Shown: positions 32,338 through 40,715, counted from the first letter of the stretch. The stretch is 50,995 bases of DNA from an uncultured Clostridia bacterium (GCA_934434555.1 CAKRZX010000016.1:1-50995); one strand, 5' to 3'. The notes: generated from the letters alone by a model not told the origin. Numbers and translations are program-made.

Positions 32338-33288
32338 CTACACATTTACGGGAATATCCTCTTCCTTTGCGTGCTCGCGGAGATATGAGCGGATTTCTTT
32401 TATATATGACTCCCCCATTTTGGTTAAAATGCTGTTCTTTTTTACTATATAGCCGAATTCCATTGCCAGATTGGGGTTTTCGGCATCGCCCTCGTAGGGA
32501 ATGGCAATATAATCGTTGCCGCTTAGTTCTTCACAGATTATCCCCGGGCAGATAACATAACCGTTAAGCCCGACCATAAGATTAAGTATGGTTGCACGGT
32601 CACTGGTCTTTATGGCGCGCATATATTCGTTTGTTGAGAGGATCTCTTCGGCAAAGCAGTACACGTTATTGCCGTCCTGCTCAAAAGAAATGCAGGGAAA
32701 TTCTTCAAGTTCGGCAAATTTTATTGATTTCTTTTTTGCCAGCGGATGCCCGCGCCATATATATACGTATGCCTTGCATATTATCAGTTTGAAAAATTCA
32801 AGGCTGTTTTGCTTAAAGAGTTTGGTCATAACCTTACGGTTGATGTCGCTTAAATAAAGAATGCCGATTTCACTGCGCAGTGTACTTACGTCAAAAATAA
32901 CATTGCGGGTCGTGGTTTCGCGGATAGCCAGATCATATTTCCCCGGATCGGCTTTTTTTACGGTTTCAATAAATGCCTTTACCGCAAAGGAATAGTGCTG
33001 TGTGGACACGCAAAATCGCTTTTTGTCGTTCTTTTCGGTGCCGTACTTTTCCAAAATGGCATTATACTGCTGGTAAAGTTGACGGGCGTACAAAAGAAAT
33101 TCCGTGCCGTCCGCGGTCAGGGTAACACCTCTGCCGCCGCGCTTGAAAATGGTTATTCCCGCTTCTTTTTCAAGTTCGTTTACCGCGCGGGTAAGGGCAG
33201 GCTGTGAAACAAACAACTGTTCCGCCGCCTTGTTCAACGAACCTGTTTCCGCCACGGTTATAACGTAGTTAAGTTGCTGTAAAGTCAT
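32338..33288 (-). CDS. LysR-family transcriptional regulator
   Basis: 316 residues. N-terminal winged helix-turn-helix MTLQQLNYVITVAETGSLNK, AAEQLFVSQPALTRAVNELE. From ~90 on, a substrate-binding domain of periplasmic-binding type. AGGAGGG-like site (minus strand) precedes the start. No divergent or adjacent metabolic operon reveals its target; thiT upstream is under riboswitch control. Confidence 0.92.
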   Translation of the reverse strand: MTLQQLNYVITVAETGSLNKAAEQLFVSQPALTRAVNELEKEAGITIFKRGGRGVTLTADGTEFLLYARQLYQQYNAILEKYGTEKNDKKRFCVSTQHYSFAVKAFIETVKKADPGKYDLAIRETTTRNVIFDVSTLRSEIGILYLSDINRKVMTKLFKQNSLEFFKLIICKAYVYIWRGHPLAKKKSIKFAELEEFPCISFEQDGNNVYCFAEEILSTNEYMRAIKTSDRATILNLMVGLNGYVICPGIICEELSGNDYIAIPYEGDAENPNLAMEFGYIVKKNSILTKMGESYIKEIRSYLREHAKEEDIPVNV

Positions 33289-33338
33289 AAAAAACCCTCC
33301 GTACTGTTAATTCAGTACGGAGGGCAAAATTTCCTCTT

Positions 33339-34016
33339 TTATTTTTTGCGTACAATAGGCCTGAAAAGCTTTTTGATTGCGGGAATCGACATAAGAATAA
33401 AGCAGGGAATTGAATCGATAAATACGAACGAATTGTACAGTGCGCTGTAAAGAACGGGGTTCATGCCCTCGGGCGCACTTTCGCCCCAGAAAACAAAGCC
33501 CGCAATAAAGTGGCAGAGATAACGGGCAACAATGGCCAGAGTAAAGCCGCAGTAGAGATTTACGTTTTGGTTTTTTGTGCGGATCACGCCCGAAAGCGTA
33601 CCTAAAACGGTAAAAGGCAGAACGTAGTCGAACACAAACTGCATAGGCGAAAGGAAGTATACGCCCTGAGTAAGTTGCAGCAGGAAATAAACAAGACCCG
33701 CCGCCGTGCCGTAAAGGGGACCAGCCATGTAGCCGTAAGCAAGAATGGGCAGCATACTTGCCGCGGTTATGGAGCCGCCGTTGGGCAGTTCAAAGATTTT
33801 TACAAACGAGAGTACATAGGCAAGACCTACGCATACCGCGCCGTAAGTAAGGGTGCGGGTGTCCCATTTTAAGCCTCCGCGCGCTTTTTTAACAATGCCT
33901 AAGATTACAAACACAAGCACAATGGCTATTACTATAATCGCCGGCGCAAGGAAACCTATTTCCTTAAAATTTTCCCAAAACTCTTTGGGCGAGAGAAACG
34001 AAAGCTGTTGAAACAT
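33339..34016 (-). CDS. thiT: ECF thiamine transporter substrate-binding subunit ThiT
   Basis: 225 residues with six to seven membrane helices. The motif NGGSITAASMLPILAYGYMA and the later YLCHFIAGFVFWGE match ThiT/YuaJ, the thiamine-binding S component of group II ECF transporters. An N-terminal extra helix (~20-40) lengthens it relative to typical ThiT (~190). The shared EcfA/EcfA'/EcfT module is not in the window. A TPP riboswitch with its own terminator lies directly upstream, which strongly supports thiamine as substrate. Confidence 0.93.
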   Translation of the reverse strand: MFQQLSFLSPKEFWENFKEIGFLAPAIIVIAIVLVFVILGIVKKARGGLKWDTRTLTYGAVCVGLAYVLSFVKIFELPNGGSITAASMLPILAYGYMAGPLYGTAAGLVYFLLQLTQGVYFLSPMQFVFDYVLPFTVLGTLSGVIRTKNQNVNLYCGFTLAIVARYLCHFIAGFVFWGESAPEGMNPVLYSALYNSFVFIDSIPCFILMSIPAIKKLFRPIVRKK

Positions 34017-34030
34017 ATATTCAACCTCCT

Positions 34031-34065
34031 TAAAAAAATTAACCGCATATCATAGGGATATGCGG
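34031..34065 (-). terminator. Riboswitch-controlled terminator before thiT
   Basis: Minus strand: CCGCATATC (34065-34057), loop, GATATGCGG (34051-34043), then TTAATTTTTTT. Located between the TPP aptamer and the thiT ribosome-binding site (AAGGAGG), so TPP binding would favour premature termination. Confidence 0.8.
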
Positions 34066-34078
34066 AAAAATCTTTTCG

Positions 34079-34166
34079 TTGCTTCCCTACGGTAGGATTA
34101 TCTACACAGGTTTAATGGGTTCTGCAAAAAAGCAATCTCAGCCCGAAAAAACGGACACCCCAAGCC
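34079..34166 (-). ncRNA. TPP riboswitch (THI element)
   Basis: The minus strand contains the conserved aptamer blocks in order: CTTGGGGTGTCCG, GGGCTGAGATT, AACCCATTAAACCTG, and GATAATCCTACCGTAGGGAAGC. These correspond to the THI-box P2/P3 pyrimidine-sensor and P4/P5 pyrophosphate-sensor halves. A short extra hairpin GCAGATG-TAA-CATCTGC (34167-34183) precedes it. Controls thiT. Confidence 0.95.
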
Positions 34167-34282
34167 GCAGATGTAACATCTGCAATTGATATACGGTTTT
34201 ACGAAGAATATAATATCACATTTTTCGTTGATGTCAAGCCGAAAATGTGCTACAATATAAAAAAACCGGAGGGAAGAGAACT

Positions 34283-34855
34283 GTGAGTAATTTTTTTGCG
34301 CTTATGGCACGTATGAAATATATAGAGCGATGGGGGCTTATGCGCTCGGTTAAAAAAGAGAATATACAGGAGCATTCACTGCAAACCGCAATGATAGCTC
34401 ATGCCCTTGCAACAATAGGCAACAGGCTTTACGGCAAGAACTACGACGCGGATTCCGTTGCCGTGAAGGCGATGTACCATGAGGCAAGCGAGATTATTAC
34501 CGGCGACCTGCCCACGCCCGTTAAATACTATAACGACGACATAAAAAAGGCATACAAGTATATTGAATCCGTCGCGGTGGAAAGAATCTGCGAGCTTTTG
34601 CCGGAAGAATTGCAGGAAGACTACCGCCCGATTCTTTTGCCGCAAAATGCGGAGGAAAAGAAACTTATCAAGTGCGCCGACAGGCTTTGCGCATATCTTA
34701 AATGCGTTGAAGAAGTAAACGGCGGAAACAGTGAATTTGCGGATGCGCTTGCTTCGATTAAAAAGGATATTGATGCCTGCGACGCGCCGGAAGTTAAGTA
34801 TTTTACGGATAATTTTATTTCGGCGTTCAGCCTTACTCTTGATAAATTGAGGTGA
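34283..34855 (+). CDS. yfbR: YfbR-like HD-domain 5'-deoxynucleotidase
   Basis: 190 residues from GTG 34283 (CCGGAGGG upstream). HD-fold motifs: ENIQEHSLQTAMIAHAL (first metal-binding His), MYHEASEIITGDLPTPVKYY and IKCADRLCAYLKC (Asp ligand). In YfbR the second motif usually reads His-Asp; here it is His-Glu (YHEASE), which could affect metal binding. YfbR removes phosphate from 5'-deoxynucleotides. A TIM-barrel isomerase gene follows 4 bases later. Confidence 0.85.
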   Translation: MSNFFALMARMKYIERWGLMRSVKKENIQEHSLQTAMIAHALATIGNRLYGKNYDADSVAVKAMYHEASEIITGDLPTPVKYYNDDIKKAYKYIESVAVERICELLPEELQEDYRPILLPQNAEEKKLIKCADRLCAYLKCVEEVNGGNSEFADALASIKKDIDACDAPEVKYFTDNFISAFSLTLDKLR

Positions 34856-34859
34856 TTTT

Positions 34860-35645
34860 ATGTATCAGACAGGAATATCCACTGCGTCGATGTACGGCAA
34901 AATGTACACCGAGGATGCACTTGAATTTTATGCAAAAAACAATGTGGACTGTGCGGAAGTCTTTCTTGCTTCCTTTTCGGAATATACCGAAAGTTTCGGT
35001 AAAGAACTGCTTAAAAGAAGAGGCAATACGGAAATTTATTCGGTTCACACACTTAACAGCCAGTTTGAGGGACAGTTGTTCTCCCGCTCCGAACGGCAGT
35101 ACAAAGACGCACTTAAAATTTTTACTTCCGCTCTTAATGTGGGGAAAATGCTTGATGCAAAGGTATATGTAATGCACGGACCCGCCCAGATGAAATATAC
35201 CAAGTACGTTACAAACTATGAATTTTTCGGCGCGCGCACGGCGGAACTTTACCGAATCGCGAAAGATTACGGAATAACCCTCACGTGGGAAAACGTTCAC
35301 TGGGCGCACTATAATCACCCGCAGTTTATGCGCAATTTAAGGGCGTATTGCTCCGAACCCGTAGGCTGCACCCTTGACATTAAGCAGGCGGTGCAAAGCG
35401 GTGTTACGGCAGATAAATATATTGAGGATATGGACGGGAACATCAAAAACATTCACGTTCTTGATATGGCAGAGGACGGAAAACTGCTTCTTCCGGGCAA
35501 GGGCTGTTTTGATTTTAAGGCTCTGCTTGAACGGGTGGGCGACTATTCCGGCAAAGTGATGATTGAAGTTTACGACGGCTCGTTTACCAAGCCCGAAGAA
35601 CTTATCGAAAGTTATGTTTGGCTGAAAAGCGAATTGGGGAAATAA
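34860..35645 (+). CDS. Sugar phosphate isomerase/epimerase-like TIM-barrel protein
   Basis: 261 residues of the xylose-isomerase-like TIM barrel (AP endonuclease family 2 fold). Visible metal-site candidates: Glu in VDCAEVFLASF, His in YVMHGPAQM, Glu/His in TLTWENVHWAHYNHP, Asp in GCTLDIKQAVQSG, His in IKNIHVLDMAEDG, and Glu in VMIEVYDGSF. The substrate cannot be told from sequence. Coupled to yfbR by a 4-base gap; GAGGTG precedes the ATG. Confidence 0.85.
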   Translation: MYQTGISTASMYGKMYTEDALEFYAKNNVDCAEVFLASFSEYTESFGKELLKRRGNTEIYSVHTLNSQFEGQLFSRSERQYKDALKIFTSALNVGKMLDAKVYVMHGPAQMKYTKYVTNYEFFGARTAELYRIAKDYGITLTWENVHWAHYNHPQFMRNLRAYCSEPVGCTLDIKQAVQSGVTADKYIEDMDGNIKNIHVLDMAEDGKLLLPGKGCFDFKALLERVGDYSGKVMIEVYDGSFTKPEELIESYVWLKSELGK

Positions 35646-35690
35646 GGTACAGATAGAATACCGTAATTCCTGTACATATGTAAAAGACGG

Positions 35691-35719
35691 TTGACGGGGC
35701 TTGTAAAGTATGATACATT
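35691..35719 (+). promoter_or_regulatory. Promoter of the orphan RNA candidate
   Basis: TTGACG (35691-35696), 17-bp spacer, TACATT (35714-35719), with expected start near 35726. Confidence 0.5.
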
Positions 35720-35725
35720 ATAAGC

Positions 35726-35852
35726 GGAAACGGAGTAGTTTAAGAGTGAGAATGGGTCTTAGGCGCTGCTTTCGCATCGTTTAAGGTCAGGTCGAGGTTG
35801 AAATCCCCGCAGTTTCCCTGCGTTATTGCTTTCGGGCAGTGACGCTTTTTTT
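35726..35852 (+). ncRNA. Unidentified ~127-nt structured RNA candidate
   Basis: Bounded by a promoter (35691-35719) and a 10-bp terminator stem (GCGTTATTGC 35820-35829 with GCAGTGACGC 35836-35845, G-U pairs allowed) followed by TTTTTTT. GGAAAC (35726-35731) can pair with GTTTCC (35812-35817), closing a branched domain of ~80 nt that contains GAGGTTGAAATCCCC. No convincing open reading frame lies inside. It matches no riboswitch, SRP, 6S or tmRNA pattern that I recognise. It could also be a leader for the small gene downstream, but that gene has its own perfect promoter. Confidence 0.45.
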
Positions 35853-35896
35853 GAATGTTTTTCAGGGTCAAAAAATGTGCAATAAATTTTGGGGCC

Positions 35897-35925
35897 TTGA
35901 CACGGGCTTTCAAAGTCGGTATAAT
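35897..35925 (+). promoter_or_regulatory. Perfect consensus sigma-A promoter
   Basis: TTGACA (35897-35902), 17-bp spacer, TATAAT (35920-35925): exact consensus at optimal spacing. The transcript would begin near 35932 and have a ~95-nt leader in which AAGGGG/GGGAT (~35943-35955) can pair with ATCCCCTT (~35997-36005), just before the ribosome-binding site AAAGGAG. Confidence 0.85.
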
Positions 35926-36037
35926 CGTTTGCAGAAGATATAAAAAGGGGGGGATGCATTTAAGTTTGAATTTTCACGGCAAACACCGAAAGTACGTATC
36001 CCCTTGGAAAAGGAGATTTATTATATGAAACAGAAAA

Positions 36038-36199
36038 ATGCTCAAAAGAGAAAAACCGACGGCTGCGCGGAAAATTCCTGTGCTTCACCAACGAGAAGAG
36101 AACTTATTGTATGTTGAACCCATAGATTATTTTCCTAAAAGCATACGAAAAAAATACAAGATAGGCGAATACGCCAAAAAAAGCGAAAACGACGAGTGA
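36038..36199 (+). CDS. Small conserved-looking protein (53 residues)
   Basis: The frame encodes MLKREKPTAARKIPV and then YVEPIDYFPKSIRKKYKIGE, ending in an acidic/basic tail before TGA at 36197-36199. The C-terminal block resembles small uncharacterised proteins I have seen in Clostridia. The best ribosome-binding site (AAAGGAG, ~36008-36014) points to the ATG at 36025, which is in another frame and gives only 30 residues. A one-base change in the A-run at ~36034-36038 would join the two. So the gene is either translated from 36038 or carries a frameshift. A perfect promoter and a strong terminator flank it. Confidence 0.55.
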   Translation: MLKREKPTAARKIPVLHQREENLLYVEPIDYFPKSIRKKYKIGEYAKKSENDE

Positions 36200-36232
36200 G
36201 GGCTGCGGCGGGATAAAGCCACAAGACAATAA

Positions 36233-36267
36233 AAAACCGGGAATCGCATATTGCGAGTCCCGGTTTT
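36233..36267. terminator. Bidirectional terminator between small gene and nifJ
   Basis: AAAACCGGGA-TCGCA pairs with TGCGA-TCCCGGTTTT (36233-36248 with 36251-36267), with A/T runs on both sides. It serves both the plus-strand small gene and minus-strand nifJ. Confidence 0.92.
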
Positions 36268-36285
36268 GCCCTTTAAGGCTTATTT

Positions 36286-39200
36286 TTAGTCGTTATAAAG
36301 CGCTTGAAGTTTTTCAAGATGCGCTCTCTTTTCCTTGGCGTTCTCGGCTGCCTTGTTAAACAGTTCCTCGGCGCGCTCGGGGAACGAGCGGGTAAGGGAC
36401 GAATAACGTGCCTCGTTCATAATAAACTCCTTGTAATCGGTGGTAGGTGCTTTGGAGTCGATTGTAAAGGGCTTTGCATTTGCGGGGTTAAAGCGGAACA
36501 TATTCCAGTAGCCGCAGGCAACAGCCTTTCTCATTTCGTCCTGGCAGTGAATCATACCGCCCTTGATGGAGTGCATTTCGCAGGGAGCGTAGCCGATAAC
36601 AAGTGACGGGCCGTGATAAGCCTCAGCCTCTTTAAGGGCTTTAAGGGTCTGATTGATGTCAGCGCCCATGGCAATCTGCGCAACGTAGATATAGCCGTAA
36701 CTCATAGCGATTTCGGCAAGGCTCTTCTTGGCAACGGTCTTACCTGCCGCAGCAAACTGCGCAACCTGACCGATTTGCGAAGCCTTTGAAGCCTGTCCGC
36801 CGGTGTTGGAGTAAACTTCGGTATCGAATACCATAATGTTTACGTCTTCGCCGGAAGCGAGAACGTGGTCAACGCCGCCGAAGCCGATATCGTAAGCCCA
36901 GCCGTCGCCGCCGAAAATCCAAACGGATTTCTTGGACAGATATTCTTTGTATTTAAGGATTTCCGCACAGTGCCCGCAGGAGCCGGCAACTTTTTCAAGT
37001 TCGGCAACGAGAGCCTTTGTGGCGGGAGCATTTGCCTTGCCGTCGTCAACGGTATCAAGGTAAGCCTTGGCAGCGGCTTTAAGAGTTTCGGGAGCGTCTT
37101 TGTCAAGAATCGCTTTAACTTCGTCGATAAGACGGTTTCTTATAGCCTTCTGCCCCAGATACATACCGTAGCCGTGCTCGGCGTTATCTTCAAACAGCGA
37201 GTTCGCCCATGCGGGACCGTGACCCTCTTTGTTTACGGTGTACGGGCTTGTTGCCGCGGGACCGCCCCAGATTGAGGAACAGCCGGTTGCGTTGGAGATA
37301 TACATTCTGTCGCCGAACAACTGGGTTATAAGGCGGGCATAAGCGGTCTCGGCGCAGCCTGCGCAGGAACCGGAGAATTCGAGCAGGGGTTTCTTGAACT
37401 GAGAGTTGATGGTGGTAGCGTCGGTGGCTACGCCCTCTTTCTCGGTAACAACGTCGTCGCAGTAGTCAAACACAGCCTGCATAGCGTCCTGTGACTCACG
37501 GGGAACCATGGTAAGCGACTTGGTGGGGCACTCGCCTACGCACACGCCGCAGCCCATACAATCCATGGGCGAAACCGCAAGAGTGTAAGCATATCCCTTT
37601 GAAGTAGCCATTTTTTCTTTCTTCGCAATTTTGATGTTTGCGGGAGCGTTTTTGAGTTCTTCCTCATTAAGCGCATAAGGACGGATAGTTGCGTGGGGAC
37701 ATACAAATGCGCACTTGTTGCAGCCTACGCAGGTTTCGTTATTCCATTCGGGAACCATAACCGCAACGCCGCGTTTTTCGTAAGCGGAAGCGCCAAGTTC
37801 AAACGTACCGTCAACGTGGTCAACAAAAGCGGAAACGGGAAGCATATCACCGTTCATCTTTCCTACGGGTCTCATTATGCCGTCAACCATCTTGATAAGT
37901 TTCGGGTTGCCCTTTTCGGAGGGAGTTTCGGGAACGTCTTTTGCGTCTGCCCACGATGCGGGAACTTCTATCTTCTTGTAGGCGGTAGCGCCTGCGTCGA
38001 TAGCCTTCCAGTTCATCTCAACAACGTCCATACCCTTCTTCTTGTAGGAAGCCTCAGCCTTTTCCTTCATGTGCTTGATTGCTTCTTCCTCGGGCATAAC
38101 CTTTGCCAAAGCAAAGAATGCGGACTGCAAAATTGTGTTTGTTCTCTTGCCCATACCGATTTCAACAGCCAGGTCGATAGCGTTTACGGTGTAAAGCTGG
38201 ATGTTGTTCTTTGCAATATATCTCTTTGCTTCACCCGAAAGCTTTTCTTCAAGCTCTTTCTCGTCCCACTGGCAGTTGATAAGGAATACGCCGCCGGGTT
38301 TAACGTCGTTAACCATTCTGTAACCCTTTTCAACATATGAGGGGTTATGGCAGGCAACGAAGTCAGCCTTATTGATGTAGTAAGGGCTCTTTATGGCCTT
38401 ATCGCCGAAGCGAAGGTGAGAAATGGTGATACCGCCGGTCTTTTTGGAGTCATACTGGAAGTATGCCTGAACGTTTTTGTTGGTGTAGTCACCGATAATT
38501 TTGATTGAGTTCTTGTTTGCGCCTACCGTACCGTCGCCGCCCAAGCCCCAGAATTTGCACTCGATTGTGCCTTCCGCCGCAGTGTTGGGCGCGGGCTTTT
38601 CAACAAGTGAAAGGTCGGTAACGTCATCGGTAATACCGATAGTGAACTGATGTTTGGGCTCGTCCTTGGAAAGTTCCTCGTAAACGGCGAATACGCTTGA
38701 CGGAGGAGTATCCTTCGAACCCAGACCGTATCTGCCGCCTACAACGGTTGCCTTAACACCTTTTGTTGCAAGGGCGGTAACAACGTCCATATAAAGGGGT
38801 TCGCCAAGTGAACCGGGTTCCTTCGTTCTGTCAAGAACGGCGATTTTCTTTGCCGTTGCGGGGAGTGCCTCAACAAGTTTTTCTGCCGAGAAAGGACGGT
38901 ACAAACGAACCTTTACAAGACCTACTTTTTCGCCCTTGGCGGTAAGATAATCAATAACTTCTTCGGCAACGTCGCAGATTGAGCCCATCGCAACGATAAC
39001 TCTTTCCGCATCCGGTGCGCCGTAGTAGTTGAAAAGTTTGTAGTCGGTGCCCAGTTTTTCGTTGATTTTATTCATATACTTTTCAACAAGGGCAGGAACT
39101 GCATCATAGTACTTATTGCAGGCTTCACGGTGCTGGAAGAAGATATCTCCGTTTTCGTGGCTGCCGCGCATTACGGGGCGCTCGGGGTTAAGTGCGCGCT

Positions 39201-39813
39201 TTCTGAACGCGTCAACAGCGTCCATATCGCACATATCTTTAAGGTCTTCATAGTCCCAGATGGCAACTTTCTGTATCTCGTGAGAGGTACGGAAACCGTC
39301 AAAGAAGTTAAGGAAAGGTACTCTGCCCTCAATAGCCGCAAGGTGCGCAACGGGGGCAAGGTCCATAACCTCCTGGGGATTCGTTTCCGCCATCATTGCA
39401 AAACCGGTCTGACGGCATGCATAAACGTCGGAATGATCGCCGAAGATGTTAAGCGCGTGGCTTGCTACGCAGCGTGCCGAAACGTGGAACACGCAGGGAA
39501 GCAGTTCGCCCGCAATCTTGTACATGTTGGGTATCATCAAAAGTAAACCCTGTGAAGCGGTGTAGGTTGTGGTAAGCGCGCCTGCCGCCAGTGAGCCGTG
39601 AACCGTTCCCGAAGCACCCGCCTCCGACTGCATTTCGGCAACCTTTACCGTTGAACCGAAAATGTTTTTGCGACCTGCCGCCGACCATTGGTCAACGTAG
39701 TCTGCCATGGGGCTTGACGGTGTTATCGGGTAAATACCGGCAACCTCGGTATATGCGTAGCTTACATATGCTGCGGCATTGTTACCGTCCATGGTCTGAA
39801 ACTTTCTTGCCAT
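36286..39813 (-). CDS. nifJ: Pyruvate:ferredoxin (flavodoxin) oxidoreductase
   Basis: 1175 residues, the single-chain homodimeric PFOR. Domain I opens MARKFQTMDGNNAAAYVSYA; domain V carries two 4Fe-4S motifs, CVGCNKCAFVCPHATIRP and CMGCGVCVGECPTKS. The TPP-binding domain has FSGSCAGCAETAYARLITQL and FGGDGWAYDIGFGGVDHVL, with conserved Cys residues for the third cluster. It decarboxylates pyruvate to acetyl-CoA, reducing ferredoxin, the central step of anaerobic fermentation. AGGAGG precedes the ATG. Monocistronic between a terminator and a divergent promoter. Confidence 0.98.
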   Translation of the reverse strand: MARKFQTMDGNNAAAYVSYAYTEVAGIYPITPSSPMADYVDQWSAAGRKNIFGSTVKVAEMQSEAGASGTVHGSLAAGALTTTYTASQGLLLMIPNMYKIAGELLPCVFHVSARCVASHALNIFGDHSDVYACRQTGFAMMAETNPQEVMDLAPVAHLAAIEGRVPFLNFFDGFRTSHEIQKVAIWDYEDLKDMCDMDAVDAFRKRALNPERPVMRGSHENGDIFFQHREACNKYYDAVPALVEKYMNKINEKLGTDYKLFNYYGAPDAERVIVAMGSICDVAEEVIDYLTAKGEKVGLVKVRLYRPFSAEKLVEALPATAKKIAVLDRTKEPGSLGEPLYMDVVTALATKGVKATVVGGRYGLGSKDTPPSSVFAVYEELSKDEPKHQFTIGITDDVTDLSLVEKPAPNTAAEGTIECKFWGLGGDGTVGANKNSIKIIGDYTNKNVQAYFQYDSKKTGGITISHLRFGDKAIKSPYYINKADFVACHNPSYVEKGYRMVNDVKPGGVFLINCQWDEKELEEKLSGEAKRYIAKNNIQLYTVNAIDLAVEIGMGKRTNTILQSAFFALAKVMPEEEAIKHMKEKAEASYKKKGMDVVEMNWKAIDAGATAYKKIEVPASWADAKDVPETPSEKGNPKLIKMVDGIMRPVGKMNGDMLPVSAFVDHVDGTFELGASAYEKRGVAVMVPEWNNETCVGCNKCAFVCPHATIRPYALNEEELKNAPANIKIAKKEKMATSKGYAYTLAVSPMDCMGCGVCVGECPTKSLTMVPRESQDAMQAVFDYCDDVVTEKEGVATDATTINSQFKKPLLEFSGSCAGCAETAYARLITQLFGDRMYISNATGCSSIWGGPAATSPYTVNKEGHGPAWANSLFEDNAEHGYGMYLGQKAIRNRLIDEVKAILDKDAPETLKAAAKAYLDTVDDGKANAPATKALVAELEKVAGSCGHCAEILKYKEYLSKKSVWIFGGDGWAYDIGFGGVDHVLASGEDVNIMVFDTEVYSNTGGQASKASQIGQVAQFAAAGKTVAKKSLAEIAMSYGYIYVAQIAMGADINQTLKALKEAEAYHGPSLVIGYAPCEMHSIKGGMIHCQDEMRKAVACGYWNMFRFNPANAKPFTIDSKAPTTDYKEFIMNEARYSSLTRSFPERAEELFNKAAENAKEKRAHLEKLQALYND

Positions 39814-39881
39814 AAAAAATTTCCTCCTATTATTAACACGGTTACCCGCTTATCCGAAATAACCGAATTTTTATCCTACAT

Positions 39882-39910
39882 ATCATAACACTTTTAATTG
39901 ATTTCGTAAA
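39882..39910 (-). promoter_or_regulatory. nifJ promoter
   Basis: Minus strand TTTACG (39910-39905), 17-bp spacer, TATGAT (39887-39882), giving a ~65-nt leader. Confidence 0.6.
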
Positions 39911-39950
39911 TAGTTTTTTGATTAAAAACGCTTTATTTTTGATTAAATAT

Positions 39951-39980
39951 TTGCGCAAACGAGACGTGTTGTGGTACAAT
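39951..39980 (+). promoter_or_regulatory. trmB promoter
   Basis: TTGCGC (39951-39956), 18-bp spacer, TACAAT (39975-39980), divergent from the nifJ promoter. Confidence 0.55.
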
Positions 39981-40013
39981 AGCATAGAATTTTATTTTTA
40001 AGGACTGATTTTT

Positions 40014-40682
40014 ATGAGAATGCGCCGCAAAAGAAATCTTGACGCTTTTATTGCCGCCTATCCCGATTTGCTTATTATTCCCGAAAAACCGGATTTGAAC
40101 ACCCAAAAGGCGCTTGAACACAAAAACTATCTTGATTTGAATGTGCTGTTCGGAAAAGATTCGGCGGAACTTGAAATAGGGTGCGGCAAAGGCGCTTTTA
40201 TATGCGAACTTGCAAAAAGAAATCCCGATAAAGCGTTTTTGGCAGTGGAAGTAAGCAAAAACGTTATCGTTGAAGCGTGCAAAAAAGCAAGGGACGAAAA
40301 CCTTAAAAACGTGCTTTTCATAAACTGCGCTGCGGAAATTCTGCCCTGTTTTTTGCCCAAAAACAGCATAGACAGAATCTATCTTAACTTTTCATGCCCT
40401 TACCCGAAATACACCTACGCGGCCCACAGGCTCACAAACAGGCGCTTTCTCGATTCCTACCGTGAATATCTGAAACCCGCGGGGGAAATCCACCAAAAGA
40501 CCGACAATATGCACTTTTTTGAGTATTCGCTTGAACAGTATTCTCTTGCCGGCTACGGCATAAAGAATATTTCTCTTGACTTGCACGGTTCCGATTTTCA
40601 GGGTAACATCGTTACCGAATACGAAAAGAAATTTTCCGATATGGGTATGCCGATTTACAGGGCGGAAGCATATATTAAATAA
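40014..40682 (+). CDS. trmB: tRNA (guanine-N7)-methyltransferase TrmB with unusual motif
   Basis: 222 residues. The S-adenosylmethionine site reads LEIGCGKGAFICELAKRNPD; HQKTDNMHFFEYSLEQ and NIVTEYEKKFSDMG are normal for TrmB. The central motif, usually NFSDPWPKKRH followed by RRLT, reads NFSCPYPKYTYAAHRLT: the Asp and His of the DPWxKxRH segment are replaced by Cys and Tyr. The family normally makes m7G46 in the tRNA variable loop; whether this protein is active or has shifted specificity is open. AAGGA precedes the ATG. Confidence 0.85.
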   Translation: MRMRRKRNLDAFIAAYPDLLIIPEKPDLNTQKALEHKNYLDLNVLFGKDSAELEIGCGKGAFICELAKRNPDKAFLAVEVSKNVIVEACKKARDENLKNVLFINCAAEILPCFLPKNSIDRIYLNFSCPYPKYTYAAHRLTNRRFLDSYREYLKPAGEIHQKTDNMHFFEYSLEQYSLAGYGIKNISLDLHGSDFQGNIVTEYEKKFSDMGMPIYRAEAYIK

Positions 40683-40688
40683 AAATCA

Positions 40689-40711
40689 GGGTCGGGCAAT
40701 ACGCCCGACCC
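40689..40711 (-). terminator. Terminator between trmB and the HTH pair
   Basis: GGGTCGGGC (40689-40697) and GCCCGACCC (40703-40711) form a perfect 9-bp stem. On the minus strand it is followed by TGATTTTTATT, so it mainly ends the HTH transcript. Confidence 0.8.
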
Positions 40712-40715
40712 GAAA

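Noticed and set aside
37693..38340. 215-codon plus-strand open frame inside nifJ
   Set aside because: Antisense to the highly conserved PFOR coding region.
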